A stretch of DNA of 8,487 nucleotides from Candidatus Pacearchaeota archaeon (GCA_017609045.1 JAFCES010000034.1:1-8487), one strand, 5' to 3'. Counted from the first letter of the stretch, positions 1 through 4,426 are shown. Numbers and translations: made by a program. The notes: generated by a model not told the origin, from the letters alone.

Positions 1-381
1 CAAGCATATAAGAAAATAAAACCAGTAGAAAGTAAAACTAATAGGTTTGAAATTCCCAATGTAAAAAGCATAATAGAGGGAACTAAAACCATTATTTCTA
101 ATTTTCTACAAATAACCTCATACTTAAGAAGAAAACCTGAACATCTCGAAAAATTTTTGGAAAAAGAGTTGGCAACAAAAGGCAAAATAGAAAAGGACAG
201 ACTTATCTTAATCAAGAAAATACCATCTAAAAGATTAGATGATAAAATTAAAGATTATGTAGAAAGATATGTAATCTGCAAAGAGTGCGGAAAACCAGAC
301 ACTGAAATCATCAAACAAGATAACTTCTTCTTTATACACTGTTTAGCTTGTGGAGCTAAGCATAGTATAGCTAAAATTTAA
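1..381 (+). CDS. Translation initiation factor aIF2 subunit beta, C-terminal part (5' end outside window)
   Basis: The reading frame is open from base 1 with no start, so only the last 126 residues are present and the gene begins upstream. aIF2-beta is one of three subunits of the factor that carries initiator Met-tRNA to the small ribosomal subunit. The visible part has the family's central alpha/beta domain, including the stretch RFEIPN and the segment around TSYLRRKPEHLEKFLEKEL. It is followed by the C-terminal zinc ribbon with two Cys pairs (CKEC and CLAC) in the context YVICKECGKPDTE and CLACGAKH. The N-terminal helix that contacts the gamma subunit lies outside the window. An internal Met at 157 is not the true start because the homology runs through it. 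The family match is strong; the missing N-terminus is only a window edge effect. Confidence 0.93.
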   Translation, partial: QAYKKIKPVESKTNRFEIPNVKSIIEGTKTIISNFLQITSYLRRKPEHLEKFLEKELATKGKIEKDRLILIKKIPSKRLDDKIKDYVERYVICKECGKPDTEIIKQDNFFFIHCLACGAKHSIAKI

Positions 382-432
382 CTAGAAAACTGGAAAACTC
401 CCAGAAAAACCCTAAAAACACACATAGATAGC

Positions 433-441
433 TTTAAAAAT
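433..441 (+). promoter_or_regulatory. TATA box for the zinc-ribbon gene
   Basis: The motif TTTAAAAAT lies here. By the spacing seen at other promoters in this window (about 29-31 nt from the first T to the transcript start), transcription would begin near 462-464. That gives a leader of about 25 nt that contains the ribosome binding site. Confidence 0.5.
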
Positions 442-471
442 AAACTCTCCTTTAAATAATAATCTAAATAA

Positions 472-478
472 AGGAGGT
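472..478 (+). promoter_or_regulatory. Strong Shine-Dalgarno site for the 47-aa zinc-ribbon gene
   Basis: AGGAGGT lies 9 nt upstream of the ATG at 488. It fixes the start of a gene too short to be trusted on length alone. The same strong site and similar spacing recur before ftsZ and the EncFtn-like gene. Confidence 0.8.
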
Positions 479-487
479 AAAAACAAG

Positions 488-631
488 ATGGCAACAGGCT
501 ATTGCGTTCGTTGCAAGAAAAAAGTAGAAATAAAAGACGCAAAAAAGACAAAGACAAAAAAGGGAAAGGCAATGATGAAAGGCAAGTGTCCAAGCTGTGG
601 TACTACTGTATGTACATTCAAAGTAGATTAA
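488..631 (+). CDS. Small zinc-ribbon protein, DUF5679-like (47 aa)
   Basis: This 47-residue, Lys-rich basic protein starts MATGYCVRCKKKVEIKDAKK and ends with CPSCGTTVCTFKVD. Two CxxC pairs (C6/C9 and C34/C37) are spaced as a four-Cys zinc ribbon, with a further Cys at 42. The opening YCV+CK and closing CPxCGT pattern is that of the DUF5679 family of small zinc ribbons, whose function is unknown; a nucleic-acid-binding role is plausible from the basic linker but is inference. It has its own TATA box and a perfect AGGAGGT 9 nt before the ATG, and T-rich sequence follows the stop, so it is probably a single-gene transcript. The family name rests on recalled motif similarity. Confidence 0.85.
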   Translation: MATGYCVRCKKKVEIKDAKKTKTKKGKAMMKGKCPSCGTTVCTFKVD

Positions 632-640
632 GCTTCCACT

Positions 641-656
641 TTATTTTTTAATTTTT
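641..656 (+). terminator. T-tract terminator after the zinc-ribbon gene
   Basis: Two T-runs (645-649 and 652-656) start about 10 nt after the stop codon, the usual form of an archaeal transcription terminator. No hairpin is evident. The rest of 657-798 is AT-rich with no gene seen. Confidence 0.5.
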
Positions 657-799
657 AGTTAGTTTTGTTGAAATCTTAATATCTCTTTAAAAACTGATAA
701 ATTCTAATTTAAGAGGTTAATTAAATTTATTGACTATTTTCACTAAATTACTTAAGATATATTTTCAAGAATTCATCACTAAAGCTTTGTTCAGTTAGT

Positions 800-808
800 T
801 TTAAAAAT
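800..808 (+). promoter_or_regulatory. TATA box for the DUF424 gene
   Basis: TTTAAAAAT begins 29 nt before the ATG at 829, exactly the offset seen for aIF1A. This places the transcript start at that ATG (leaderless) and favours 829 over the TTG at 823 or the ATG at 835. Confidence 0.6.
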
Positions 809-828
809 CAGCATGTTTTTTCTTGTTT

Positions 829-1125
829 ATGCTCATGAAAATTCATAAGTCATACCGAGATGTAGTAGCTATCTGCGACTCTGAGCTACTCGGACAAGTA
901 TATGAAGAAGGAGAAAAAGTTTTAGAAGTGAGGGAAAATTTTTACAATGGAGAAGAGATAGAAGAGGAAAAGCTGATTAAAATCTTACAGGATTTAGCAG
1001 CAGAAGACGCTACTTTCAATATAGTGGGAAAGAGGTCAGTGGAAGCGGCTCTAAAAGCAGGCATAATTAGTAAAGAAGGAATCAAAAAAGTTCAGGAAGT
1101 TCCTTTTGCTCTTGTCCTGCTTTAG
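829..1125 (+). CDS. DUF424 family protein
   Basis: This 98-residue protein (from the ATG at 829) matches the archaeal DUF424 family of small conserved proteins. The diagnostic N-terminus KIHKSYRDVVAICDSELLG, the EVRENFYNG stretch and the C-terminal region FNIVGKRSVEAALKAG are all present. Its molecular function is not established; genomic association with translation genes is common and holds here, as aIF1A and a Dim2-like gene follow directly. Start choice: TTG at 823 is possible but unlikely. ATG at 829 lies where the promoter predicts the transcript to begin, and ATG at 835 would still keep the whole conserved region. No Shine-Dalgarno site precedes any of them, consistent with leaderless translation. 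The gene appears intact. Confidence 0.85.
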   Translation: MLMKIHKSYRDVVAICDSELLGQVYEEGEKVLEVRENFYNGEEIEEEKLIKILQDLAAEDATFNIVGKRSVEAALKAGIISKEGIKKVQEVPFALVLL

Positions 1126-1130
1126 TCAGG

Positions 1131-1139
1131 TTTATAAAT
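1131..1139 (+). promoter_or_regulatory. TATA box for aIF1A
   Basis: TTTATAAAT starts 29 nt before the ATG at 1160 and only 5 nt after the DUF424 stop. The spacing predicts a leaderless aIF1A mRNA. Confidence 0.65.
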
Positions 1140-1159
1140 AAAATAACATATATTAAAAA

Positions 1160-1513
1160 ATGGCGTTCAGCAAATTTAAAAACAAAGCAAAAAGAAATAA
1201 ACCTGCAATTCAGCAACCAGGAGAAGCAATAGTAAGAGTAAGACTACCCAAAGGAAATCAGGTTCTCGGCATAATAGAACAGAGGGTAGGAGCAAGTAGA
1301 ATGTTAGTCAAATGCATTGACGGCAAAACTCGTAATTGCAGAGTTCCTGGCAGATTGAAAAGAAGATTATGGTTAAGAGAAGGAAACATAGTCATAATAG
1401 AACCATGGGAGTTTGATGATGATAAAGGTAATGTCCTCTTTAAGTATAATCCTACACAAGCTGAGTGGTTAAAAAGAAAAGGCTATCTCAAAACAGTAGA
1501 AGAGGAATTTTAA
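1160..1513 (+). CDS. Translation initiation factor aIF1A
   Basis: This 117-residue protein is a full-length archaeal homologue of eIF1A, the OB-fold factor that binds the A site of the small ribosomal subunit and helps start-codon selection. Residues 1-18 form a short basic tail (MAFSKFKNKAKRNKPA). The OB-fold follows with the family's hallmark sequences EAIVRVRLPKGNQVLG, RMLVKCIDGKTRNCRVPG and a WLREGNIVIIEPWEF stretch. The C-terminal part is short and acidic (TVEEEF). It has its own promoter and no leader, and the Dim2-like gene starts 4 nt after its stop, so the two are co-transcribed. Nothing looks damaged. Confidence 0.95.
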   Translation: MAFSKFKNKAKRNKPAIQQPGEAIVRVRLPKGNQVLGIIEQRVGASRMLVKCIDGKTRNCRVPGRLKRRLWLREGNIVIIEPWEFDDDKGNVLFKYNPTQAEWLKRKGYLKTVEEEF

Positions 1514-1517
1514 CAAG

Positions 1518-2015
1518 ATGTTTCTGGAAAAAGAGACAATAAAAAAAATTTCAAGAAACAAAAGAAAGCTTGAAGACAAGCTTAAAGTTAAGATAGAGAT
1601 TAAAGGTAATGAAGTAGAATGTAAAGGGAGCGAGCTTGATGTTTATATATCTGAAAAGGTTTTTGAAGCTCTTGATAAAAGTTTCTCAATAAATACTGCC
1701 TTACTTCTAACAGAGGAAGATTATGTTTTAGAGGAAATTCCTATCAAATCAGTAAGCAAAAAAAATTTAAGCCAAATAAAATCAAGAATCATAGGAAAAA
1801 AAGGAAAAACTCTAAAAGTTCTATCTGAATTGTCAGAATGCCACATCACTCTCCATAACAACGCAGTCAACATTATTGGAGAAGCAGAAAGAATAAAAGA
1901 TACTGTTACGGCAATAAAAAGCCTGATAAAAGGAAGCAAGCAGACTCATATCTACGCATATTTAGAAAAATCAAAAACAAAACCTCAAATAGAAGACCTT
2001 GGTTTAAAAGAATAA
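1518..2015 (+). CDS. KH-domain RNA-binding protein, archaeal Dim2/Pno1 (Krr1-like)
   Basis: This 165-residue protein resembles archaeal Dim2/Pno1, which binds the 3' region of 16S rRNA during small-subunit maturation. The C-terminal KH domain has an intact GxxG loop, G93-K-K-G96 in RIIGKKGKTLK, followed by the usual ITLHNNAVNIIGEAERIKDTV region and the HIYAYLE tail. The N-terminal KH repeat is recognisable by its placement (about 5-60), but the position of its GxxG loop reads SRNK, so it has lost the classical RNA-grip motif. It lies 4 nt after aIF1A and shares its transcript. In many archaea a rio1 kinase gene sits between aIF1A and dim2; here it is absent from that position. Confidence 0.85.
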   Translation: MFLEKETIKKISRNKRKLEDKLKVKIEIKGNEVECKGSELDVYISEKVFEALDKSFSINTALLLTEEDYVLEEIPIKSVSKKNLSQIKSRIIGKKGKTLKVLSELSECHITLHNNAVNIIGEAERIKDTVTAIKSLIKGSKQTHIYAYLEKSKTKPQIEDLGLKE

Positions 2016-2031
2016 ATAATAAACAAATAAG

Positions 2032-2040
2032 TTTAAAAAT
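2032..2040 (+). promoter_or_regulatory. TATA box for the tRNA-Asn gene
   Basis: TTTAAAAAT starts 31 nt before the first base of the tRNA (2063). Protein genes in this window show 27-29 nt from the first T to the start codon, so the predicted transcript start is within about 2 nt of the mature tRNA 5' end. Confidence 0.6.
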
Positions 2041-2077
2041 CTTCTAACTTTTCTCTATTTAAGTCCCGGTAGCTCAG

Positions 2078-2111
2078 ACTTTTTTAGATTAAAACTCTAG
2101 AAAGGGAGCAA
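2078..2111 (+). other. tRNA intron 1, D-loop (between positions 15 and 16), 34 nt
   Basis: The intron and flanks fold into a bulge-helix-bulge. A 10-bp inner helix (2079-2088 with 2096-2105, including two G-T pairs) closes a 7-nt loop. The 4-bp core helix pairs exon GCTC (2072-2075) with intron GAGC (2106-2109). There is a 3-nt bulge on each side, AGA (2076-2078) and AAC (2110-2112). Cutting after the second bulge base on each side restores a normal 8-base D-loop. The outer helix expected in a complete motif is missing. The intron's GAGC is a copy of the exon's own D-stem strand at 2118-2121. Confidence 0.85.
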
Positions 2112-2133
2112 CAGGTAGAGCGTGCGGCTGTTA

Positions 2134-2144
2134 AATTTGCAGCA
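2134..2144 (+). other. tRNA intron 2, canonical 37/38 position, 11 nt
   Basis: The anticodon stem forms the outer helix. The core helix pairs CTGT (2128-2131) with GCAG (2139-2142), including one T-G pair. The 3' bulge is CAA (2143-2145). The 5' splice site lies in a 7-nt terminal loop (2132-2138) in place of a second bulge, a bulge-helix-loop. Removing 11 nt gives the standard loop CTGTTAA. This is at the short end of known archaeal tRNA introns. Confidence 0.85.
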
Positions 2145-2180
2145 ACCGTAAGGTCGAAGGTTCGAGTCCTTCCCGGGACG

Positions 2181-2190
2181 TTTTCTTTTC
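2181..2190 (+). terminator. T-tract terminator of the tRNA gene
   Basis: TTTTCTTTTC directly follows the discriminator base, consistent with termination or 3' trimming from a T-rich end. Confidence 0.5.
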
Positions 2191-2206
2191 AGCCTTTTCC
2201 ATAATC

Positions 2207-2214
2207 TTTTTATA
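2207..2214 (+). promoter_or_regulatory. Probable TATA box for the nitroreductase gene
   Basis: TTTTTATA lies 22-29 nt upstream of the ATG at 2236, with a pyrimidine tract of TCTCTT-like repeats (2216-2235) in between. The position suggests a leaderless mRNA; no Shine-Dalgarno site is present. Confidence 0.4.
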
Positions 2215-2235
2215 CCTCTTTCTCTTTCTCTTTCT

Positions 2236-2733
2236 ATGCAACTTGGCAGAGCAATAAAAACAAGACATTCTTGTAGAAGATTCTCTACTAAAAAAGTTAA
2301 CTGGAGAAAATTTCTTATAGTTATAGAAGAAGAGAAAATAAAGCAGTTAGCAGAAGCTTGCCAGCAGAGTTTTGTTGGAACAGTGGATTATATTGTTGTC
2401 GTGGTTACAGACCCAACACAAACAAAAAGAAGCTATGATGAAAGAGGGAAAAAATATTGCAGTCAACAAGCAGGAGCTGCTATAGAAAACTTCCTCCTCA
2501 AGATAACAGAACTTGGCTTAGCTACATGCTGGATAGGAGCTTTCTCTGACTTTCAAGTAAAAAAAATCCTTGAAATTCCAAATGAGATGACAGTAGAAGC
2601 CTTATTTCCTGTCGGATATGAAATGCCTCCAAAAGGAAAGCAAAAAGCAAAACCAAGCCTTGACCAGCTTCTTTTCTTTGACAAGTGGAAAAATAAATAT
2701 ATGAAACCTTTAAAAAAACCAGAAGCTTTGTGA
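2236..2733 (+). CDS. Nitroreductase-family protein with an internal deletion
   Basis: This 165-residue protein belongs to the FMN-dependent nitroreductase superfamily (NAD(P)H oxidoreductases that usually act as homodimers). It has the N-terminal FMN-phosphate motif R-H-S-C-R-R-F (about 10-16), the central helix segment QQAGAAIENFLLKITELGLATCWIGAF and the late stretch VEALFPVGYEMPPKGK. Between KFL (about 25-27) and IVIEEEKIKQLAEA, roughly 20-25 residues are missing compared with family members. The missing part normally holds the AP(S/A)xGNxQxWxF segment, which lines the FMN site. The frame is kept. The family usually has a KF(I/V)V sequence at the far edge of that gap, so a deletion between two Lys-Phe coding repeats would explain it. 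FMN binding is probably impaired if the deletion is real. Specific substrate unknown. Confidence 0.85.
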   Translation: MQLGRAIKTRHSCRRFSTKKVNWRKFLIVIEEEKIKQLAEACQQSFVGTVDYIVVVVTDPTQTKRSYDERGKKYCSQQAGAAIENFLLKITELGLATCWIGAFSDFQVKKILEIPNEMTVEALFPVGYEMPPKGKQKAKPSLDQLLFFDKWKNKYMKPLKKPEAL

Positions 2734-2776
2734 TTTATTGAGTTTCAGATTAAACTAAAATTCTTTCACCTCTCAA

Positions 2777-2789
2777 CTTTTTGTTTTTT
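2777..2789 (+). terminator. T-tract terminator after the nitroreductase gene
   Basis: CTTTTTGTTTTTT lies 44 nt after the stop, between convergent genes. No strong hairpin is attached. Confidence 0.4.
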
Positions 2790-2842
2790 AAACCTCCTCA
2801 CTTCTCAAGAAATCTTAGAAAATTAAGTTCAGAAAAAGCGCC

Positions 2843-2863
2843 AGTAATTGATCTGCAATTACT
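2843..2863. repeat. Inverted repeat between convergent genes
   Basis: AGTAATTG (2843-2850) and CAATTACT (2856-2863) form a perfect 8-bp stem with a 5-nt loop. It lies between the nitroreductase (+) and the small membrane-protein gene (-). On the - strand a run of five T follows shortly after the stem (complement of 2834-2838), so it may terminate the - strand transcript. The remainder of 2734-2890 shows no gene. Confidence 0.5.
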
Positions 2864-2890
2864 TATAATACTAAAAATATTTGCTAAACT

Positions 2891-3070
2891 TCACCTTTTT
2901 CTAACAAGATTATGAAAAGTAAGAACAACAGCAACTATGAGAAAAATAAAAGTAAGAATAAAGAAGACAAACTCCTCTACTCCCAACAAGCCAGAAACAA
3001 AATTATGCAAGACAGCAGAAGCCATAGCAAGAACAAAAAATAAAATTATTAACTTACCTCTTCTTTTCAT
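2891..3070 (-). CDS. Small two-helix membrane protein (59 aa)
   Basis: This 59-residue frame opens with ATG and ends with TGA: MKRRGKLIILFFVLAMASAV, a linker HNFVSGLLGVEEF, a second hydrophobic stretch and the basic end HNLVRKR. Hydrophobic segments at about 7-24 and 34-53 are typical membrane helices. The basic residues at both ends predict both termini in the cytoplasm. I do not recognise the family. It lies 69 nt downstream of ftsZ on the same strand, separated by a strong hairpin and T-tract, so it would be read by read-through or an unseen promoter. No convincing TATA box or GGAGG precedes the ATG. A link to cell division is only positional. The clean two-helix layout makes a real gene more likely than chance. 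Confidence 0.65.
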   Translation of the reverse strand: MKRRGKLIILFFVLAMASAVLHNFVSGLLGVEEFVFFILTFIFLIVAVVLTFHNLVRKR

Positions 3071-3075
3071 TTCCC

Positions 3076-3112
3076 AAAAAACAAAAGATAGCCAGCTCGC
3101 AAGAGCTGGCTA
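3076..3112 (-). terminator. Hairpin plus T-tract terminator downstream of ftsZ
   Basis: A perfect 10-bp stem (3089-3098 with 3103-3112) closes a 4-nt loop. On the - strand it is followed by TCTTTTGTTTTTT, so it has the form of a bacterial-style intrinsic terminator 27 nt beyond the ftsZ stop. Most other terminators in this window are plain T-tracts. Confidence 0.7.
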
Positions 3113-3139
3113 GAAGTAAAAGACTAAGGGAAAACATAA

Positions 3140-4225
3140 TTATTTGAGCACTTCTATCCCAAGCTCTTGAGACATCTCTGGCATTATCTCACCCTCACTT
3201 ACAGAGTAAGAAGACCTTCCAAGTATGTAAGGGCTCTTCACACCAGTCATTATAGTAATTACTCTAACTTTGCCTTGAAAATCCTTGTTTATTCTTGCTC
3301 CTATAATTACCTGGGCCTCGCTATTTAGCTTCTCAGAGACCATCTGTCCAATACTGCTAAACTCTTCTAACTTCATGTCTGGACCACCAGTTATATGTAC
3401 TAAAGCTCCAGTAGCACCTCTATAATCCACGTCAAGTAAAGGATGTGTTAATGCTTGCTGTACTGCCTCTTCCACTCTGTTCTGAGTTTCACTTTCTCCT
3501 ATACCTATACAACTTACATCGCCGTTCCTCATGATAGTGGATACATCAGCATAGTCAAGATTAATCAATGACGGAAGAGTAATTGTCTCGACAATTCCCT
3601 TTATCATTGTACTGACCAACTCATTTGCCACAGCAAAAGCTTGCTCCATAGGCAAATTACCTGCTATGTCCACTAATCTATTGTTATCTATAACAATAGC
3701 TGTATCACTTACTTCTCTCAACTCCTGTAAACCCCACTCTGCTTTGTCTATTCTTGCTTTCTCACAATCAAAAGGCATGGTAACCACAGCGATAACTACT
3801 GCGCCAGTTTCTTTTGCTGCCTGTGCGACAACTGGTGCTCCTCCTGTTCCACAACCGCCCCCCATTCCAGCTAATACAAAAACCATATCTGCTCCACTCA
3901 CTGCTTTTTTTATCTCAGAAATTGCTTCTTTTGCTGCTTCCATTCCTTTCTTAGGATAACCGCCACAACCTAAACCTTTTGTAAGTTCTCTACCTATCAA
4001 TAGTTTCTCATCAGCCTTTGTTATACTCAAATGTAGGGCATCTGCATTGCAACCATACACAGTAGCACCAACAATACCTTTATTGAAAAGCCATGTGACA
4101 GCATTGCATCCTGCGCCTCCGACACCAAAAACTTTTATGTTAGCTTTCCCAGCCTTGAGCTCTTCAAAATTTATGCTATGAGTCTCTGCGTTTTCTATTG
4201 CTTCCTTTGCAAAATCTAATGGCAT
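3140..4225 (-). CDS. ftsZ: Cell division GTPase FtsZ, archaeal FtsZ2 type
   Basis: This 361-residue tubulin homologue polymerises with GTP at the division site. The N-terminal nucleotide-binding part has KVFGVGGAGCNAV (about 31-43), NADALHL, the IGRELTKGLGCGGYP loop and the tubulin signature GGGCGTG at 122-128. The T7 loop NLDYAD (222-227) supplies the acidic residues that activate GTP hydrolysis in the next subunit. DNNRL (about 180-184), ETITLPSLINLDYAD and DVDYRGATGALVHITGGPD resemble the FtsZ2 rather than the FtsZ1 class. The tail from about 331 is short and ends ELGIEVLK, a plausible partner-binding peptide. The signature has Cys where Thr is usual (position 125). The start is fixed by AGGAGGT 8 nt upstream. 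The gene looks intact and is transcribed alone, with a hairpin terminator behind it. Confidence 0.95.
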   Translation of the reverse strand: MPLDFAKEAIENAETHSINFEELKAGKANIKVFGVGGAGCNAVTWLFNKGIVGATVYGCNADALHLSITKADEKLLIGRELTKGLGCGGYPKKGMEAAKEAISEIKKAVSGADMVFVLAGMGGGCGTGGAPVVAQAAKETGAVVIAVVTMPFDCEKARIDKAEWGLQELREVSDTAIVIDNNRLVDIAGNLPMEQAFAVANELVSTMIKGIVETITLPSLINLDYADVSTIMRNGDVSCIGIGESETQNRVEEAVQQALTHPLLDVDYRGATGALVHITGGPDMKLEEFSSIGQMVSEKLNSEAQVIIGARINKDFQGKVRVITIMTGVKSPYILGRSSYSVSEGEIMPEMSQELGIEVLK

Positions 4226-4233
4226 TTTTCTTT

Positions 4234-4240
4234 ACCTCCT
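4234..4240 (-). promoter_or_regulatory. Shine-Dalgarno site of ftsZ
   Basis: On the - strand the sequence reads AGGAGGT, 8 nt before the ATG at 4225. It fixes the ftsZ start. Confidence 0.8.
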
Positions 4241-4249
4241 TTTACTTCT

Positions 4250-4297
4250 TCAAGACAAACTAGTCAAGCGAAACATTTAAATACTTGTTTGTCTTGA
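4250..4297. repeat. 11-bp inverted repeat flanking the ftsZ TATA box
   Basis: TCAAGACAAAC (4250-4260) and GTTTGTCTTGA (4287-4297) are perfect inverted copies with a 26-nt spacer that contains the TATA box. The inner arm covers the predicted ftsZ transcript start (about 4252) and the outer arm lies just upstream of the TATA/BRE region. Because only one arm would be transcribed into ftsZ mRNA, it is more likely a protein-binding site on DNA than an RNA hairpin. Confidence 0.75.
4274..4283 (-). promoter_or_regulatory. TATA box of ftsZ (palindromic core)
   Basis: On the - strand TATTTAAATG lies about 26 nt upstream of a predicted start near 4252, leaving a leader of about 27 nt that carries the Shine-Dalgarno site. 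The core ATTTAAAT is its own reverse complement, so it could also drive + strand transcription. Confidence 0.6.
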
Positions 4298-4359
4298 GTT
4301 TTTCATCTAGAAAAGGATAAACCTATGAGTGAGAAAAAGAATTCACCTCATTCACCCCA

Positions 4360-4395
4360 AATAATTTGTACAATCCCCCAATTGAACAAATTATT
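4360..4395. repeat. Long imperfect hairpin upstream of the EncFtn-like gene
   Basis: AATAATTTGT (4360-4369) pairs with ACAAATTATT (4386-4395). After one A-A mismatch, CAAT (4371-4374) pairs with ATTG (4381-4384), leaving the loop CCCCCA. This gives 14 bp with one internal mismatch. It ends 22 nt before the best TATA box of the EncFtn-like gene and is not followed by a T-tract on either strand. It could be an operator or a structured RNA. The stretch 4298-4519 otherwise holds only AT-rich promoter sequence. Confidence 0.6.
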
Positions 4396-4417
4396 ATTAA
4401 AAACAAGAAACTAATTC

Positions 4418-4426
4418 TTTATAAAT
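4418..4426 (+). promoter_or_regulatory. Probable TATA box of the EncFtn-like gene
   Basis: TTTATAAAT is the best match and would start transcripts near 4447, giving a leader of about 73 nt. A second AT-rich element (TATATATA at 4442-4449) could instead be the TATA box with a start near 4471-4475. The sequence does not decide between them. Confidence 0.4.

Larger units (their letters stand above)
2063..2180 (+). tRNA. tRNA-Asn (GTT) with two introns
   Basis: The precursor is 118 nt. Removing 2078-2111 and 2134-2144 leaves a 73-nt cloverleaf. The acceptor stem GTCCCGG/CCGGGAC is fully paired with discriminator G at 2180. The D-stem is GCTC/GAGC around the loop AGCAGGTA (G18-G19 present). The anticodon stem TGCGG/CCGTA encloses the loop CTGTTAA, with anticodon GTT at 2130-2132. 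The variable loop is AGGTC and the T-arm is GAAGG-TTCGAGT-CCTTC. G15 and C48 can form the Levitt pair. CCA is not encoded. Both introns have splice sites two nucleotides into a three-base bulge or equivalent loop position. The gene product is the substrate for Asn charging, and gatC/gatA of the amidotransferase lie in the same window. Exact D-loop splice positions could shift by one base. Confidence 0.93.

Noticed and set aside
378..593. A 71-codon - strand frame opposite the zinc-ribbon gene
   Set aside because: It is a shadow of the Lys-rich + strand gene, which has its own promoter and ribosome binding site and a clear four-Cys zinc ribbon.
1721..1939. A 72-codon - strand frame inside the Dim2-like gene
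   Set aside because: It is antisense to a well-supported KH-domain gene and has no start signals or family match.
2216..2235. TCTCTT-type tandem pyrimidine repeats before the nitroreductase
   Set aside because: The tract is only about 20 bp and lies where a leaderless promoter's initial region would be. It does not look like a CRISPR or other functional repeat array.
3666..3959. A 97-codon + strand frame inside ftsZ
   Set aside because: It is antisense to conserved FtsZ sequence, with low-complexity Pro/Ala/Thr content typical of a complement-strand artefact.
4325..4414. A 29-codon + strand frame (MSEKKNSPHSPQIICTIPQL...) between the divergent promoters, with AAAAGGA upstream
   Set aside because: It is short, has no recognisable family, runs through the palindrome at 4360-4395 and could arise by chance. 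It would only merit a gene call with conservation or ribosome data.
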